A stretch of DNA of 64,000 nt, taken from assembly GCA_018350325.1 (NCBI GenBank), contig JAEVLN010000015.1:1384008-1448007 (forward strand). The letters are read 5' to 3'. The position numbers were made by a program, and so were the translations under genes. Numbering within the stretch: the stretch's first letter is position 1; the number at the start of each line of letters is the position of its first letter. The DNA comes from Globodera rostochiensis. Its lineage: Eukaryota; Nematoda; Chromadorea; Rhabditida; Heteroderidae. Below are positions 11,901 through 24,100 of the stretch, one piece after another. The notes under the pieces were generated by a model. The model saw nothing but the letters and a program-made list of their open reading frames with translations, was not told where the DNA came from and did not search any database.

Positions 11901-14399
11901 CCGAACATTTGGAAGAACTTAAGCGGATGGGCATCCAAGTGGAACTGGAGCAAAGTGGCTTCGTGAAGATGGTGCATGCTGCACATACGGTAAGCCTTGG
12001 GAGGAAAGGGCCTAAATTTGTTGCAATTCTTTCGTAAATTTATGTGCTTTTGGCTTCGTAATTTTTTGTTATCCGTATATCACCAGCTGATATATTCGGT
12101 AGGGGTAGGACAAATGTTTATATTTTGGTCTTTGTTCTTTTGAACGTGTAACGGGTTGGGCTGCCTCCCCTCTTTTTCACGTGCGAATGCTCTTTGAACT
12201 GCTTTACTTTGATGTGTCGGTGTGACTTTTTTATTTTATTGGCCCTGTCGTCCTTTCGAGGCCATTAGCTTTTTAGAAAAATTCATGTTTTAAAAACAAG
12301 AATTTTCAATGTTTGGTGATGTTCTGCTTTATGTTCTGTCCTGCTTCATATTCTCGTCTTCTTTGTCCAGATGTTGGTCGTGTTCGTCCTTTGGTTTTTC
12401 CTCCTCCTCACTTCGTTGGTGCCCGTCTTTGTGGCCCTATTCGTTCGCAAAGTGTTCTTGAAGATGAGAAGAGGAGGAGCGGGACGGCACACTTCTGCTG
12501 CTGACGGCAATTTGGAGGGGGTTTCGGAATGATAATGGGAGGACGGAGGGAAGGGAAAGGATCGAATTGTGGTGAAGGGCGACCCATTTTCTGATCACTG
12601 AGATAATCCGGCCATGCCGGACCTTCCACTTTCTGCTCACTGCCGTTTAATCTTTGAGAGTTGAAGAATGCCAAGAACTTTTCCCCAGCTTTGGTTGGTT
12701 TTGCATCATACACTTGCATCCTATCATCTGAATTGCATTTTCACGTTTACACATATTATTGTAAATTGTCTCCTCCCTTCGGGTAATGTCAATTCACAAC
12801 TTTCCTTTTTTCTGTATTCTTACGAATAAAAACAGCTTGAAATTAACTTTATTAGCACTAAAGTTTAGGCTTTGAACGCCAAATTTGCCATTGATGGGCT
12901 GCGCTTCCTCCGCGAAATTTCGGCCATAATCGGTGAACAGCGACAGCAGAAATTGGTCCAGCAAAACGAGGGTGGGAAATCTGTCCGATTCGAAATTGGT
13001 GGGGTGGAGTCAGTCACTGCCATTTTTTATCCAAAGTGCAGGTTTGACGCGGGTTGTCCAACTTATCTCCTGGCCCCACTACGGAGCGCCCGGTTTTGCC
13101 GCAGCGCCTGCGCACTTTGGAGCCGAATTTGGCCGTGACATTCAATTCACCGGCGAACTTGCATTGGCTGACCCACTGAGGGTGCTGCTGTTTTATGCAT
13201 GTTTTTGTCAACTTGCCCCCCCCCCCCTCATCCTTGTGAAGGCGTGCAGCGCGCTTCAAAACCCGAGGGAAATGCGCGGGCGTGTGGCGGTCGTGCGGCG
13301 TGGCGCGTGTATGTTTGAGGAGAAGGCGCGCAATGTGCAGAGTGCGGGTGCGATCGGAGTGGTGGTGATCGGTCAGTTGGGGGAGGCATTGAAAGTTTTG
13401 ATCGATCAGTTTTGTTGGGGATTGAACACAAACGATTGAATTTAAAAGCCGAATTGCCTTTGTTTCAGACAACCAGAAGGGCACAAGTGCCGAAAATGCG
13501 CTTCTGTTTGCGATGAGTGGCGCTTCCTCGACAGTCGACGGCACGGAGCAGGAAGCACTGCACATTCCGGCGGTGTTTCTCTTCCACGCGGAGGGCGAAC
13601 TTTTGCTGGACCAAATGTTCGCGCATCCGGAGGCCGTCGTCCGTTTGGCGGGCACTCCGCTCAACCCTGGCACGTGCCCTTTTAGAGCAAAGAGTGATTC
13701 AAAAACTTTCGTCTGATTTCAGCGTACTGCTTCGAGCAAACATTGCGGCAAAATCCGTCGTTTCTGCGGCAGAAATTTCCAATCTTTGTAAGAGAAGCAT
13801 TTGTTTTTGTGGCCTTTATTCTTTGTATTTTCGCATTTTCAGAATCAGTTTTTGGCTGTTGACGCTCAGAGAGTCATTCTTCGGCTGCACTTTTACTTTG
13901 GCGACGTGCACAGTCAAAGTGCGCCGGAACAGAAGCAGGCGGTGGTGGAGCGGAACGTGCGGTGGATTGAACGGACCGTTCACATTCCGACGGACGCGTT
14001 CGGCAGCGGCGTCGCCAAAAGGTATATGCACTGGACAAAAGCCCAAGCGGAAATTCCGAACTAACCGGGCATAAATGGATGAAACACCGACAGAGTGGGC
14101 CAAAGGCCTACTCGGGTAAATGGGACCATTTGGCTGACTTTTGGCCGAATCGCACTTTTATGCCAGCATCGGTTCCGGTTTGATGTCGACAATATCATAT
14201 TCAAAATCTTTGCAGCGTTTCTGGCGAGTCCAAACGGTCCTTCGTCTTTCTGGGCCACGTCCGTGCATTGGCCTACTCCCTTCTTGGCTTCCCGAACACG
14301 TTGACTGTGTCGGACATGTCGGAGCTGCGACAGTTGGTCAAACATTTAAGGCTGAGACTGAAATCTGAGGAAAGCGACGGGGAGGAGGAAGAGGGGTAA
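8916..14399 (+). CDS. EDEM3-type ER alpha-mannosidase (GH47 + PA domain)
   Basis: Trims mannose from misfolded glycoproteins in the ER lumen to mark them for ERAD. A hydrophobic segment ([16 protein letters not shown]) serves as signal sequence. Exons 1-14: 8916-9112, 9176-9300, 9351-9509, 9601-9630, 9676-9821, 9916-10129, 10186-10243, 10394-10451, 10511-10699, 10826-10957, 11086-11183, 11231-11390, 11476-11792, 11848-11989; these encode 675 residues with the GH47 domain ([76 protein letters not shown]). Exons 15-18 (12869-12998, 13042-13181, 13242-13371, from 13469) encode a PA domain ([30 protein letters not shown]) as in EDEM3. The last exons, about 13722-14399, are less certain: [49 protein letters not shown]. 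The donor of exon 18 is unclear. A further exon lies inside the 879-base intron 14. Confidence 0.9.
12371..12532 (+). CDS. Small membrane-anchor ORF inside EDEM3 intron 14
   Basis: A 53-residue frame begins with ATG directly after the acceptor TTTGTCCAG and ends with TGA. Residues 2-26 are strongly hydrophobic ([20 protein letters not shown]) and are followed by a basic patch (RKVFLKMRR) and a short polar tail, the pattern of a single-pass membrane segment. AATAAA at 12825-12830 follows. Two readings fit: an alternative last exon of the EDEM gene, since exon 14 ends in phase 0 at 11989 and this exon opens in phase 0, or a nested gene whose message receives a spliced leader at this acceptor. 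As an EDEM exon it would give a 728-residue protein with a C-terminal anchor and no PA domain. I do not recognise the peptide as a known small protein. Confidence 0.5.
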   Translation: MLVVFVLWFFLLLTSLVPVFVALFVRKVFLKMRRGGAGRHTSAADGNLEGVSE

Positions 14400-14979
14400 G
14401 GGGAACAAAGGGACAATTCTGAACCATCGCTTTTTGCTCATTTTACATTCCGATGTTAAGCACTGATCAAATTTAAGCTCTCCTCCCCAGCCGATGCTGA
14501 GGCACAATCAGTCGACTTCGATCATTTGTCGTTTCCGTGCCGACAAAGATGACAACACTTGCACACCACTGGCGACGACGCGTTCCCTCCCTGTACACAC
14601 ATAAGCTGAAAGTGCCATCGAAGAATGCCGGATGGCTGTTTGAACTTTTGAGTACTGACGAAACAATTCCAAATCACACTACCCCCGACACGCATTGGGA
14701 CACATGTATTTATTTATACTTGCTCAGGACCGTAACCAAAAGGCCAAAAACGACGAATTTACCCTTTTTCTATAACCTTTGATTGTACTACGTTTCCTCT
14801 AGTCACCCAACTTAGAAAAGAAAACGGGAAACCCCCGGGGTGCTTTATTTGTTTGAATGGGTGAAATCTTTGTGCTTGTTTAATCGCCAAAAACATAAAT
14901 AAATTATATTCTTAGATTAGTTCATTATTTTATGCCGTAATAAAGCCCATAGCTTTGGGTGAAAGAACGCGACAGTCTG
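14400..14979. other. Convergent intergenic spacer
   Basis: Lies between the ends of the plus-strand EDEM gene and the minus-strand NUP43-like gene. A strong donor overlaps the EDEM stop (GAGGGGTAAG at 14391-14400) and an acceptor CTCCTCCCCAG lies near 14490, so a short alternative last exon is possible; in phase it would end within a few codons. AATAAA near 14897 fits EDEM 3' end formation. I see no other gene. Confidence 0.45.
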
Positions 14980-16934
14980 TCAATTTGTGAATTTGTCATT
15001 GTCCATATACACCAGCTCGGCCGTGTGAGAAGCGGCGACGGTCGCGCCATGGACAACGTCGAAGGTGCTCAACATGGAAGGGTCCTCATCGATGAGCACT
15101 CGCTGGGGAAAGGGAATTTGCAAAATGCTATAAAATGGGTGTTTTTAATACCAAATTGATACTCGTCGAGGCATGGGCGGAAAGCCTATAGAAACGAATG
15201 ATTAAATGCCGAAAATGAGTCGGTCAGAACGCAAAACGACCAAATGTTGATGTGCTCGTTGTCTCCAACCGCCATGGCTTCGCAAACATCATCTGCACAA
15301 GACTCGTTCCCAATCACCGCCCTTCTGTCTGTTGCCGAATTTGGACTAAATATTGGCAGTGAGTGGTCTGTGCAGCAAAATTGCGTCCACTCACTTCACT
15401 TCATAGGCCAATGCACTGGCATCCCAATGGATAAGGCCGGCATCGGAGGAGGAAAATAAATTGTTGGCGAAGATTGGGTGAAATTTGATCTGTTCAAAGG
15501 CCGTATAAGTTTTATTCGTGGTGGTTACACAGAGACTTTCTCCTTCCCCTCAAAAATTGTGAGTGCTCTGCCACCCCTCCAACCCCTCACCCGATTGATG
15601 GGATGCCGGGACACTTTGAAGGCGATGGGCAACGGTCGATTGGTCTGACGAATGTCGACAAAGGAAACGACGCCGTCCTGGGAGCCGAAGGCAATCTGGA
15701 GAAAGGCGGACAAATAAATCCAACATTGGAAATTTTCTGGTCAAGTCGGACGGTTGTATAAGTTTAGCACAAATCGGCGTAAGATGCCGACCGGACAGAT
15801 TCTGTTCACCAGTGTTTACCACGTTGTGTTGTGCCGGATGTGTGGCCAGTGCAGTGACGGCGTTGTTAAGTGCGGTGACGGAACGCGAAAGCGTCGGCTG
15901 CGGACCGCCAAATTCGGCACACATCGCCGTTGAAGGCCAATTGCGAACATCCCAAAGGTGGAGTTGGCCCGTTCTGTGCGCACTGACCAAATGGGACGGC
16001 CCGCACGCGGCCAGTGAAGTCACTCCTGTGGATGGACAAATGCGAAGTGAAATGACAACATTTTGACATTCAGGAAATGAAAAATTTTGAGATTGTATTT
16101 GGACGCCTTTAGCGTGTAAGAGACGTTCATGCTCTGCTCACCCATTAAATCTTGCGCAAATAGCCGTGTCGAGTGAGAGGTTTGATTGTCCGGTTGAATG
16201 CGCACAATTTGACCCGAATCACTGCCGGAGAATATTTCATCGTTCAGCACACAAAGTGCCGTCGACGCGGAATACCTGAAAATGTTAAAAAAACGGCTCC
16301 TTTCAATAGCACAAAAAACGGAAGTAGCGCCACCGACTTGTGCACTCGAGAATATTTGGCCACGGTCGACATTTTGCTAGTGCCGTCGGCTGAATGTCCG
16401 CCGCCATCCGCCGGCTCCAACGGACAGTCCACAATTCGTACATCGCCTGTCGTTGTGGAGACAACGCACTGTTGGGCATTCACTACGCTAAATGTGTGAA
16501 CATTCAACGAAAAGTACCCAACAAAACATCCAAAAAAAAATATAACTAAATGTCATTGACATCGCAATTGCCCAATTCAATACGACCATTCTTCACAATT
16601 CGGTCGCCGTTCTCCTGATTATGTTGGTTCGGCTGCTGAACCGTCCACAGCGTAATGTTTCCGCCGGACCCCGCCGGGGAATTCCAAGTGCCACTGACGA
16701 AACGGCCCGTGCATTCCGACTGATCATGAAGAAAACGGACCTCAAATGAAACCGCTCTGCATAACGGAAAAGAGTTGTGTTGCATAAAGGAGGTCCAGCT
16801 AAGGATTTAGAGATTCCTCAACTCCACCAGCCCCACTGATTATGTGACATCAAATCGCACACCGTCGAAATTTTGTCGAAGCAAAAGCGTCGCAGTGTTT
16901 CGCCACCATTTGCACCAGTCGAATTGCCGAACAT
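14980..16934 (-). CDS. NUP43-like WD-repeat nucleoporin
   Basis: Predicted WD-repeat member of the Nup107-160 (Y) complex of the nuclear pore; I believe the C. elegans counterpart is npp-23. Read on the minus strand, successive exons give CTGRFVSGTWNSPAGSGGNI followed by TLW, VVSTTTGDVRIVDCPLEP, LNDEIFSGSDSGQIVRIQP, LAACGPSHLVSAHRTGQLHL followed by WDVR, IAFGSQDGVVSFVDIRQTNR, FHPIFANNLFSSSDAGLIHW and the tail EHINIWSF ... RVLIDEDPSMLSTFDVVHG. These align in order with blades of human NUP43, including the last one. The stop codon is at 14982-14980. The first exon is less certain; I placed the start at MFGNSTGANGGETLRR, but an in-frame ATG at 17006 is possible. The gene ends tail to tail with EDEM and begins 295 bases beyond the end of the next minus-strand gene. 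Confidence 0.82.
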
Positions 16935-17229
16935 TGCGGTGGTCGCACCGGTATGGTCATCCTGCACGCGCATCGTCAAAGAACAAAACAACGGGAATTG
17001 ACGCAAACAATTAATCCGACAGAATCAAATGGGAAAATAATGACCAAAACTGCAATGCAATTAACAATTTCTGTTTTTTATTTTAAATTACAATTGTTAT
17101 CATTCAAAATCATATAGAAAAACCATTATCAATTAACAGCATCCGAAATGACTTCGTAAACAAACACCCGAATTTAAAGCAGAAATCGTGCCGATTGGAG
17201 TGAATTTGTGGGAGTAACAACAAATCACT

Positions 17230-20200
17230 CTAATCGTCGGACAGGGCAAAACCCTTGGACAGCTCGGCAATGTGTACATCATCCAGTCCAGCGATTGACT
17301 TCTCACAAATTGGCACTACCAATTGATCAGACAAAACTCGACACATCTATTGGATAAATAAATAAATCATAACGTAAATTTGAATTCACTTTTCTTAGCC
17401 GTTGAAAGCGTTCGCTGAGACTTTGGGGAACTCCTGTGGACGAAAACAAAAGCTGGTCGACAACTAAAGGCTAAACTTTCAGAATAAAAGAGAGGACGGC
17501 CGACCATCTTCCTCCCCCTCGTCTCTGTTTCGCCGTCGTTTCCTCGACGACGAATTCGAGCATTGTTGTTGCTTCACCAACAGCGCCAACTTTGTTTTGA
17601 TTTGGCTATGACTTTCCCACATGACCATCCGGAGCCGAGCGAACCGTTTCAGCACAGTTTGGACCATCTGACAATGAGTGAGATGTACGTCCAGAATAAG
17701 TGTCGTCAATTTGTATAATTAATACCGGATGGGCGCCTTTTGGGTCGGAAACTGCGATCTCCCGAATCGCGTCGCTTTTGGTAACGCCGTGCGCAGTTCG
17801 AATATGCTAAAGAGCAAAACGTAGCAGAAACAACACTTATAACGCTCTTACCTCGCGAACAGCCGGAACAGAGAGAAAGTGAATGGAGTTCTGAGCAAAG
17901 CACAATTTGCAGCGGATAAAATCAACCGGCAATTTTTTGTCCATATGCCGTAAAATGTGAATGCCTGTTGAGGGATTGGCACTTTTAAAAATGTAACCAA
18001 AAAATTCCCACTTAAATTGACGAATGGCTCAAACTTTGCAAAGCAAACAGGGCAAACGCTTCCATTTTCTACGGCACCTTTCATAGCGTTTTCGGGAGAG
18101 TCTTAAAACAAATGACCGAAAGGTTCGGACACCCAATTAAAACGTACAAATCTTAATGCCATAGTCCAACACTTTTCCAACCACAGCTTCCGGTTGTTTC
18201 CAATGCCCAAGCGGTCTATTCGGTTGATAAATGGTTGGACGAAGCTGAAATAGACAAAAGGTTGGATAAAAAATGTTTATGGGGAAAGTGTTGTGTACAA
18301 ACAATTTGATTGTTATGATTGGCCGACGAATTGAGAAAAGGCGAAATGTGTGGGACAGTTGACGGTTGATGCATGGCCGCGGTTGACGATAGCCTCGGAT
18401 ATCTAAACGAATGGATGATAAGACACAAAATAATTTTCAAAAAAGACTTTATAATTTGTGCGCAAAGACCAGCAGGCGGCAGCCGGGAAATATGCTGCTG
18501 ACTCGTTGGCAAAGGACGAACTCGTTGAGCCATCAGAGCGTTTGCCGGCGGACGAATGATGTAGTCTTGCAGCCGAGACGCGGACGAACTGATCTGCTGA
18601 CGTTGCCTCTGCTTTCCCTTCTCCGACGTATCATCTCCAGTCTTTCCATTCTGATAATAACATTAGCAAAAGATTTACTTGCGGTTAAGAAACATTTCAT
18701 TTTCTGTTAATTTCAATTTCCATTCATTCAAGGTTAGTGTTGAAATGGCACAATTTTAGCGCTAATGCCATGCCTAGACACAGTTTTAAAAGCAGTCACT
18801 GGACATAAAGGAATATATAACAATAATTTGACTAGAAAAGACCGAACCTGCTGAATAAGTTGCCGGAACAGTTCGGAAAGTCTTGCCAATTTATTCTCAA
18901 CACTGCAAATGCGCTCGCCGATTTGAGTCACTTGGGACAGACAATATTCACCAGCGCAGCCGTGTCTCTTGTGGGGTTCATAAAATCTCTTTGAAAGTCA
19001 AAATTGGGATCCGTCCAAAGTCCAAAAAGTTGAGATACTTACTCTCTTCGTCACCGGATCAAAGGCACCTGAACGTTAACATGGAACAATTGGCTGAGAA
19101 GAACGATTTTTGCGTTTGTCTTTTGTAGCATAAGAATAAGAAAAGTCCGTCCCACATTCACTCACATCTCTCCGCAATGTTTTCATCGCTTTGATGCGAT
19201 TGTGGACAATTTTGGCGATTCGTTTGGTCTGAAACAGCCTGTCCATTTGCCAGCAAATCTGCTTTGGAGGACGCTCGACTAAATTTGACGAGATGTGATG
19301 AGGTGTCGGTGTCCAGATGCTGAACTTGGCGTCCCCCTCCATCGAGACGTTTGCGCGTTCCTGCACCTGAGTTCCTAAAAATATTTACTGCTATACGAAT
19401 AGCACAGCATGAGAGAGCATTTACATTTGCTGTTTCAGTTTGTCCTCTTGCTTTATCCACACTTGAATTGACTTTCTGTCGACGCCGAATATCTTTGCAG
19501 CTGATTTGATTGAATTCCTGCGCGCCCATTTAATTGCTTCCAGCTTCTTCGTTGCGTCGTTGTTTCGGTGGCGTTTACGATCCACTAATATGGCATCATC
19601 AACATCGTGTAATTGAGGCGCGTCCTCGTCTTCTTCACCGTCTCCGGCTGCCACACTCTGTTTGCTAAAATAATTTCTTAATTAATTACTATTAATAACA
19701 TGACGAATAGGTAGGTACTTTGCGGCAATTTCGGGGCCCTTATTCTTGCAGTTGAAGCAGACGAAGCCTTCTTGTTCACCAGCATCACCACAAATCGGCA
19801 TCTTGCAGAGGGAGCAGTGGTGGCCTCCTTAATATTTAGGTTTAGGCACAACAAATTGAAAATGTTGAAAATTGAAATGTAGAAAATTTTGTGATAGACG
19901 AACACATCGTCCAACAATTTGAAAATAATCCCGTCCCCTCTAATAACCCCCCACCCTCTGAGTAGGTTAAAATAATCCCCCGTGTGGGATTACAAGAGTG
20001 TATACGGCCAAGTGATTCCAACAAACATAACTCATTGTCTGCGTTTCTGGATCCTTTTCTACTGCGATTTCGACTATGTCATCTTCGCATACAATCTCGT
20101 CTGCCACTTTTTCAATCTGTGTGTTCAATTATCAATTAAAAATTGAGCTTTTACACCCTAAAAACGCACCAAAAACGACGGCTGTTGAAATGCGCCGACA

Positions 20201-20815
20201 CTCGCAGGACGAGCACAAAAAGACGAAGCCGCTCGCATTAATAGCGACGGCTCCGATTGGGGCCGAAGTCCGTGCTCATCGGCCAACAGTCGCCTGCTTT
20301 CGACTGTACTGGCCTAAATATGCAAAAACATTTGTACAATCGAAGTCCGATTACTTCTTCGGCTCCATCGACGGCTTGCCGATTTTGCTTTTTATTCATA
20401 GCGGCAGAAACCAAGACATCCAATTTAGCAGGCTGTTGCGTGAGCAACTCATCGACAATGGAACGGAGCAATGGAGATTGAATTTCCTATAACGGATTTT
20501 GTGTGTGATTGTTGAGATTCCGCTACAAAAGACCTCATCAGCCATGTTCAGTTGCTGATCATCGGATGGGAAAAGTGAAGACGAGCAGCAAAGCTCACCA
20601 TCAGCTTCTTTGTTGTCAGTATCGTTGAAAATTTTAAAAATTTGGTCGCAAAATTCAGAAGCACCGAACTGCATATCATCTGTTCTGTCTGGTTGTTCTC
20701 CTATTCCATCATCATCATAATTTCTAATGCCTCTCGATGTGTTGTCCTTTTCAGGGGAATTCAATTCGTCAAAATCCACTTTTGCTGTGACATTATTTGA
20801 TATTGTAGTGTCCAT
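17230..20815 (-). CDS. Brinker-type HTH and zinc-finger DNA-binding protein
   Basis: A multi-exon minus-strand gene that I do not recognise as a named orthologue. In order: an acidic N-terminus (from 20815, MDTTISNNVTAKVDFDELNS); a zinc-binding segment CSLCKMPIC ... CFNCKNKG (about 19830-19710); an acidic linker; a helix-turn-helix (KKLEAIKWARRNSIKSAAKI followed by FGVDRKSIQVWIKQE, about 19590-19435) that resembles the Brinker/CENP-B N-terminal fold; a Cys-rich patch CAFDPVTKRRHGCAGEYC; a coiled coil ENKLARLSELFRQLIQQ (about 18930-18850); then C2H2-like fingers CPVCFAKF ... HILRH and CKLCFAQN ... HIRTAHG (about 18060-17800); and a basic KRRRNRDEGEE patch before the stop at 17232. Exon phases agree across every junction I tested, which supports one gene rather than two. 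Predicted nuclear and probably transcriptional. Confidence 0.72.
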
Positions 20816-21163
20816 ATTGAATGTGGTTCTGGTTTCAAAGATGGAGTCGCCGCAGAGCCAATTTATTAATTTTTATTCTCTAAACAAATCAGAAAAACAA
20901 TCATTCTTCTTCAAACAATAAATGAAAGTGAAAATTGTACATAAATAGCTTCTACTCCAGGGCTCGGATATCTGATGCATTAGCATCTTTTGTGGTTTTT
21001 TATAAGCCAGTTGAAAAATGTAGTTTTTCGACAAAAGTTCGCAAAGCCTAATCCCGGAATTTTCGAAAATCCATTTGTTCCTTTTTTACTTACCTATAAT
21101 CTTTACACCCTCTTTTCACAGGCTTTACTATAGTTAGTAAATTTGTAATTGCTGTTATAAAAA
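20816..21163. promoter_or_regulatory. Divergent promoter region with a possible MITE remnant
   Basis: 348 bases between the divergent starts of the HTH/zinc-finger gene and eIF3a. At about 20958 the phrase CAGGGCTCGGATATCTGATG, followed by TTAGCATCTTTTGTGG, resembles the left end and interior of the hAT-like element at 56672-56996, so part of the region is probably an old, decayed copy. No clear TATA or other promoter motif was identified. Confidence 0.4.
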
Positions 21164-24100
21164 ATGCGGCCAAATTACCAGGGCCAGAAACCCGAGGCGG
21201 CGTTGCAGCGTGCGCATGATTTTCTGTCTGTTGGGAAGCAGAAGGATGCTTTACAGGCTCTTCATGATTTGATAAAGGTTTTTAAATGCCATAAATCCTT
21301 AAAAACGGTACGCTTTTTTTTGGAATATTCGGAAATTCCTTTTGTTAGCCGGTAAATACTTTCACGACTCTTTGGAACGCTAAAATCTTATTTAAATCAA
21401 AGGACCGACGTCACAAACAATGGACACAAACTTACGAACAAATTATGCTGTTGTACATCGAACTTTGTGTGAATTTGCGAAATTCGGCGCTGGTGAAAGA
21501 CGGACTTTACCAATACAAAATCATCACTCAACAGGTTTATTCAGAATGTTTGTTAGGGTCCGATCCAATTATTTTATTTTGCCAGGTATCAGTGAAGTCG
21601 CTCGAAAGTGTGTTGGAGAAGTTCTTGCAACTTGCTGAACAAAAGGCTTTGGAGGCGCAAAAGCACTCTATCGAGAAAATTGATGAGATTGACGACCTTG
21701 ATGTTGCTGATGCGCCTGAAAAGTACGAGCTTTGTACATTAATCTAGGCTTTTTAATTAAGCATTTTTGAGTGTTCAGTTTGTTGCTCTCCGTTTCTGGA
21801 GCGGTTGCGCAAGACCGCATGGATCGTACGGTGTTGAGTCCGTGGCTGCGCTTTCTGTGGGACGCCTACCGAAACTGCTTGGACTTGCTGCGCAACAATG
21901 TTTACGTGGAGAGTTTGTATCACCAAATTGCTCGCCAGTCCTTCGCTTTCTGCACCAAGTACCAACGGCGCAACGAGTTCCGCAAATTGTGCGAGATGTT
22001 GCGCCAGCATTTGGTCCAAATTCAAAAAGCACAGCTATCGACTGCAATGCATCCGTAATTTTACTTTTTGTCATCTTCCCATGCGTCTTTACGCTTTGAG
22101 GATTCGATTGAGTAACACGGAGTCGCTTGGCCATATGTTGGAAACTCGGCTTATCCAATTGGACACGGCCATAAACATGGACTTGTGGCAAGAGGCGTTC
22201 AAAAGTGCGGAAGACCTTCATAGTTTTATGCAACTCGTCAAAGAGAAGGACAAAAAGATCATCAGACCGACAAGCTATGCCAATTACTATGACAAGGTTG
22301 GCACTTGAATTCGAATGAGAATCTTAATAATTCTAATTTACAGATATCGATGGTTTTTTGGAAGGGCGGCAACACGTTGTTCCATGCGGCTTCGTTGCTG
22401 CAAAGGTTTTGCATTTACAAGGACATGCGACGCCAATTTGCGGATGAAGATGCAATGGACCAGGCAACTCGCGTGCTGTTGGCAACACTGAGCATCCCGG
22501 AGGGGGCTGAGAGCGCGTCGTTGTTGGCCAAGCATTTGGACATTGAGGAACAACATTTGGCCAATGTTCGGTAGGAGAACAATTATATTTACGCTTCATG
22601 TCAAAAAATGCTACATATTTTTAGCCTAAAGCCAACTACACAAAGAATTTAAATCTTTAAGCGTTCTTTCTTCACTTCTACGTCTGCCAATTACTCCGAG
22701 CAGAAGCGGCATCATCAAAGAGATTGTCCGGCTGAACATCCCGGAGCTGGCCTCTCCCGCCGCTTACGAGCTGTACAAGTGTGTCGAGATGGAGTTCAAT
22801 CCGTTGCGCATAGCTCCCAATGTGCAGAAGCATTTGGCAGACATTGACAAGTTAGGACGTGTTGAATACAGCCAATACGCCGACTCGGTGAAGTCCGTTG
22901 TTACGACGCGCATTTTGAAGAAGGTAAAACTATTCTTAGCTTTGCCCAACTTCTCTCTCAGGACCAATTTGTACTCCCTCTCTTTCTTTCTGCAGTTGTC
23001 AGCTTTGTACGAAACACTTTCGCTGAAGCGTTTGCAGAAGCTGATTCCCTTTTACGATCCGATTGAACTTGAACAAAAACTGGTGAACGTGTGCAAGCAG
23101 CAGTCGCTGAAGGCCCGTGTGGACCATCGAAGTGAATGCATTCGATTTGGACATATGGAAATTGCACTGGCGAACGATTTGGAGAGTGAAATGGAAACAA
23201 ATGTGACGGAGGTAAATAATAGAAAATAAAGATTTGTACAATTTTTTAAATCTTCTAACAGGTTTGCCATTTTTAAGGTTGAGAAAGCCCGAACGCATTT
23301 GGATGAACTTTACACTCAGTTGGGCAATATTCAATCGCAGTTCGATGCACAGCAATTGAGTCAGATGCAGGAAAAGGTTTTTTTCTGAATTTTTCATATT
23401 TCCCCTCTTTTTTTTAGCTCAAGCGTCAGATATTCGTCTACAAGAATCAAAAAGACGCCGACTTTGATCGTGTTTTGGCCCGACGGAAGCGTATTGAGCT
23501 GCACAAGGAGAACACTGAGCAAGTGCGACGAGAGAAACTGCAGAAGGAGCAGGCACATGCCAACAAACAGGAGGAACTGCGCAGACGTGACGAGCTGAAG
23601 AAGCTGCAGGAGGAGAACAAGGAGAACGAGAAGAGACGCAAACTGAACGAGCAGGTCAGCGGAAAGAAGCGCAGAATTAAAGAATTTTCAAAGTCGGAGA
23701 GCACTTCTAATTGTGGACCGATCAAAAAGCTTTGACCCGAATTTTTATGATTAAAATAACCGTAATGTAATTTATGCTTCAAATTAAATGAGTGACTTCA
23801 GGCACGGTTTGTAAACGCGCTTACTGAAATTTGTTTTAAGCATTTTTGAAATGCACGTATATTCACCGTAATAAACGATCACAGTACCCTTTCAGGAAGA
23901 ATTGCAGCGAAAGTTGAACTCCGAGAAGCTCAAGAAGTACCAAGTGCATCCCTTTTTCCAACAGTTGGTCAAGGAGCATGGAGAGGAAATATTTGAAAGC
24001 GGCGACCCCGACCAACTCATTAAAGAGAAGGTATTTGTTGTTGTTTATCGGTTGTTGGCGGCAATTACATTCCGAGCTAAGCCAACTTTGTTTAGCGCCT

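Noticed and set aside
12408..12719. Minus-strand 103-codon open frame in EDEM3 intron 14
   Set aside because: It lies opposite the plus-strand membrane-anchor frame, has no splice or start context, and resembles no protein I know; it is probably a shadow of the plus-strand exon.
19158..19366. Alternative frame with ICWQMDRLFQTKRIAKIVHN in the HTH/zinc-finger gene
   Set aside because: It looks protein-like, but the donor after the HTH exon is phase 2 and the next exon is open only in the other frame, which also joins in phase to CAFDPVTKRRHGC.
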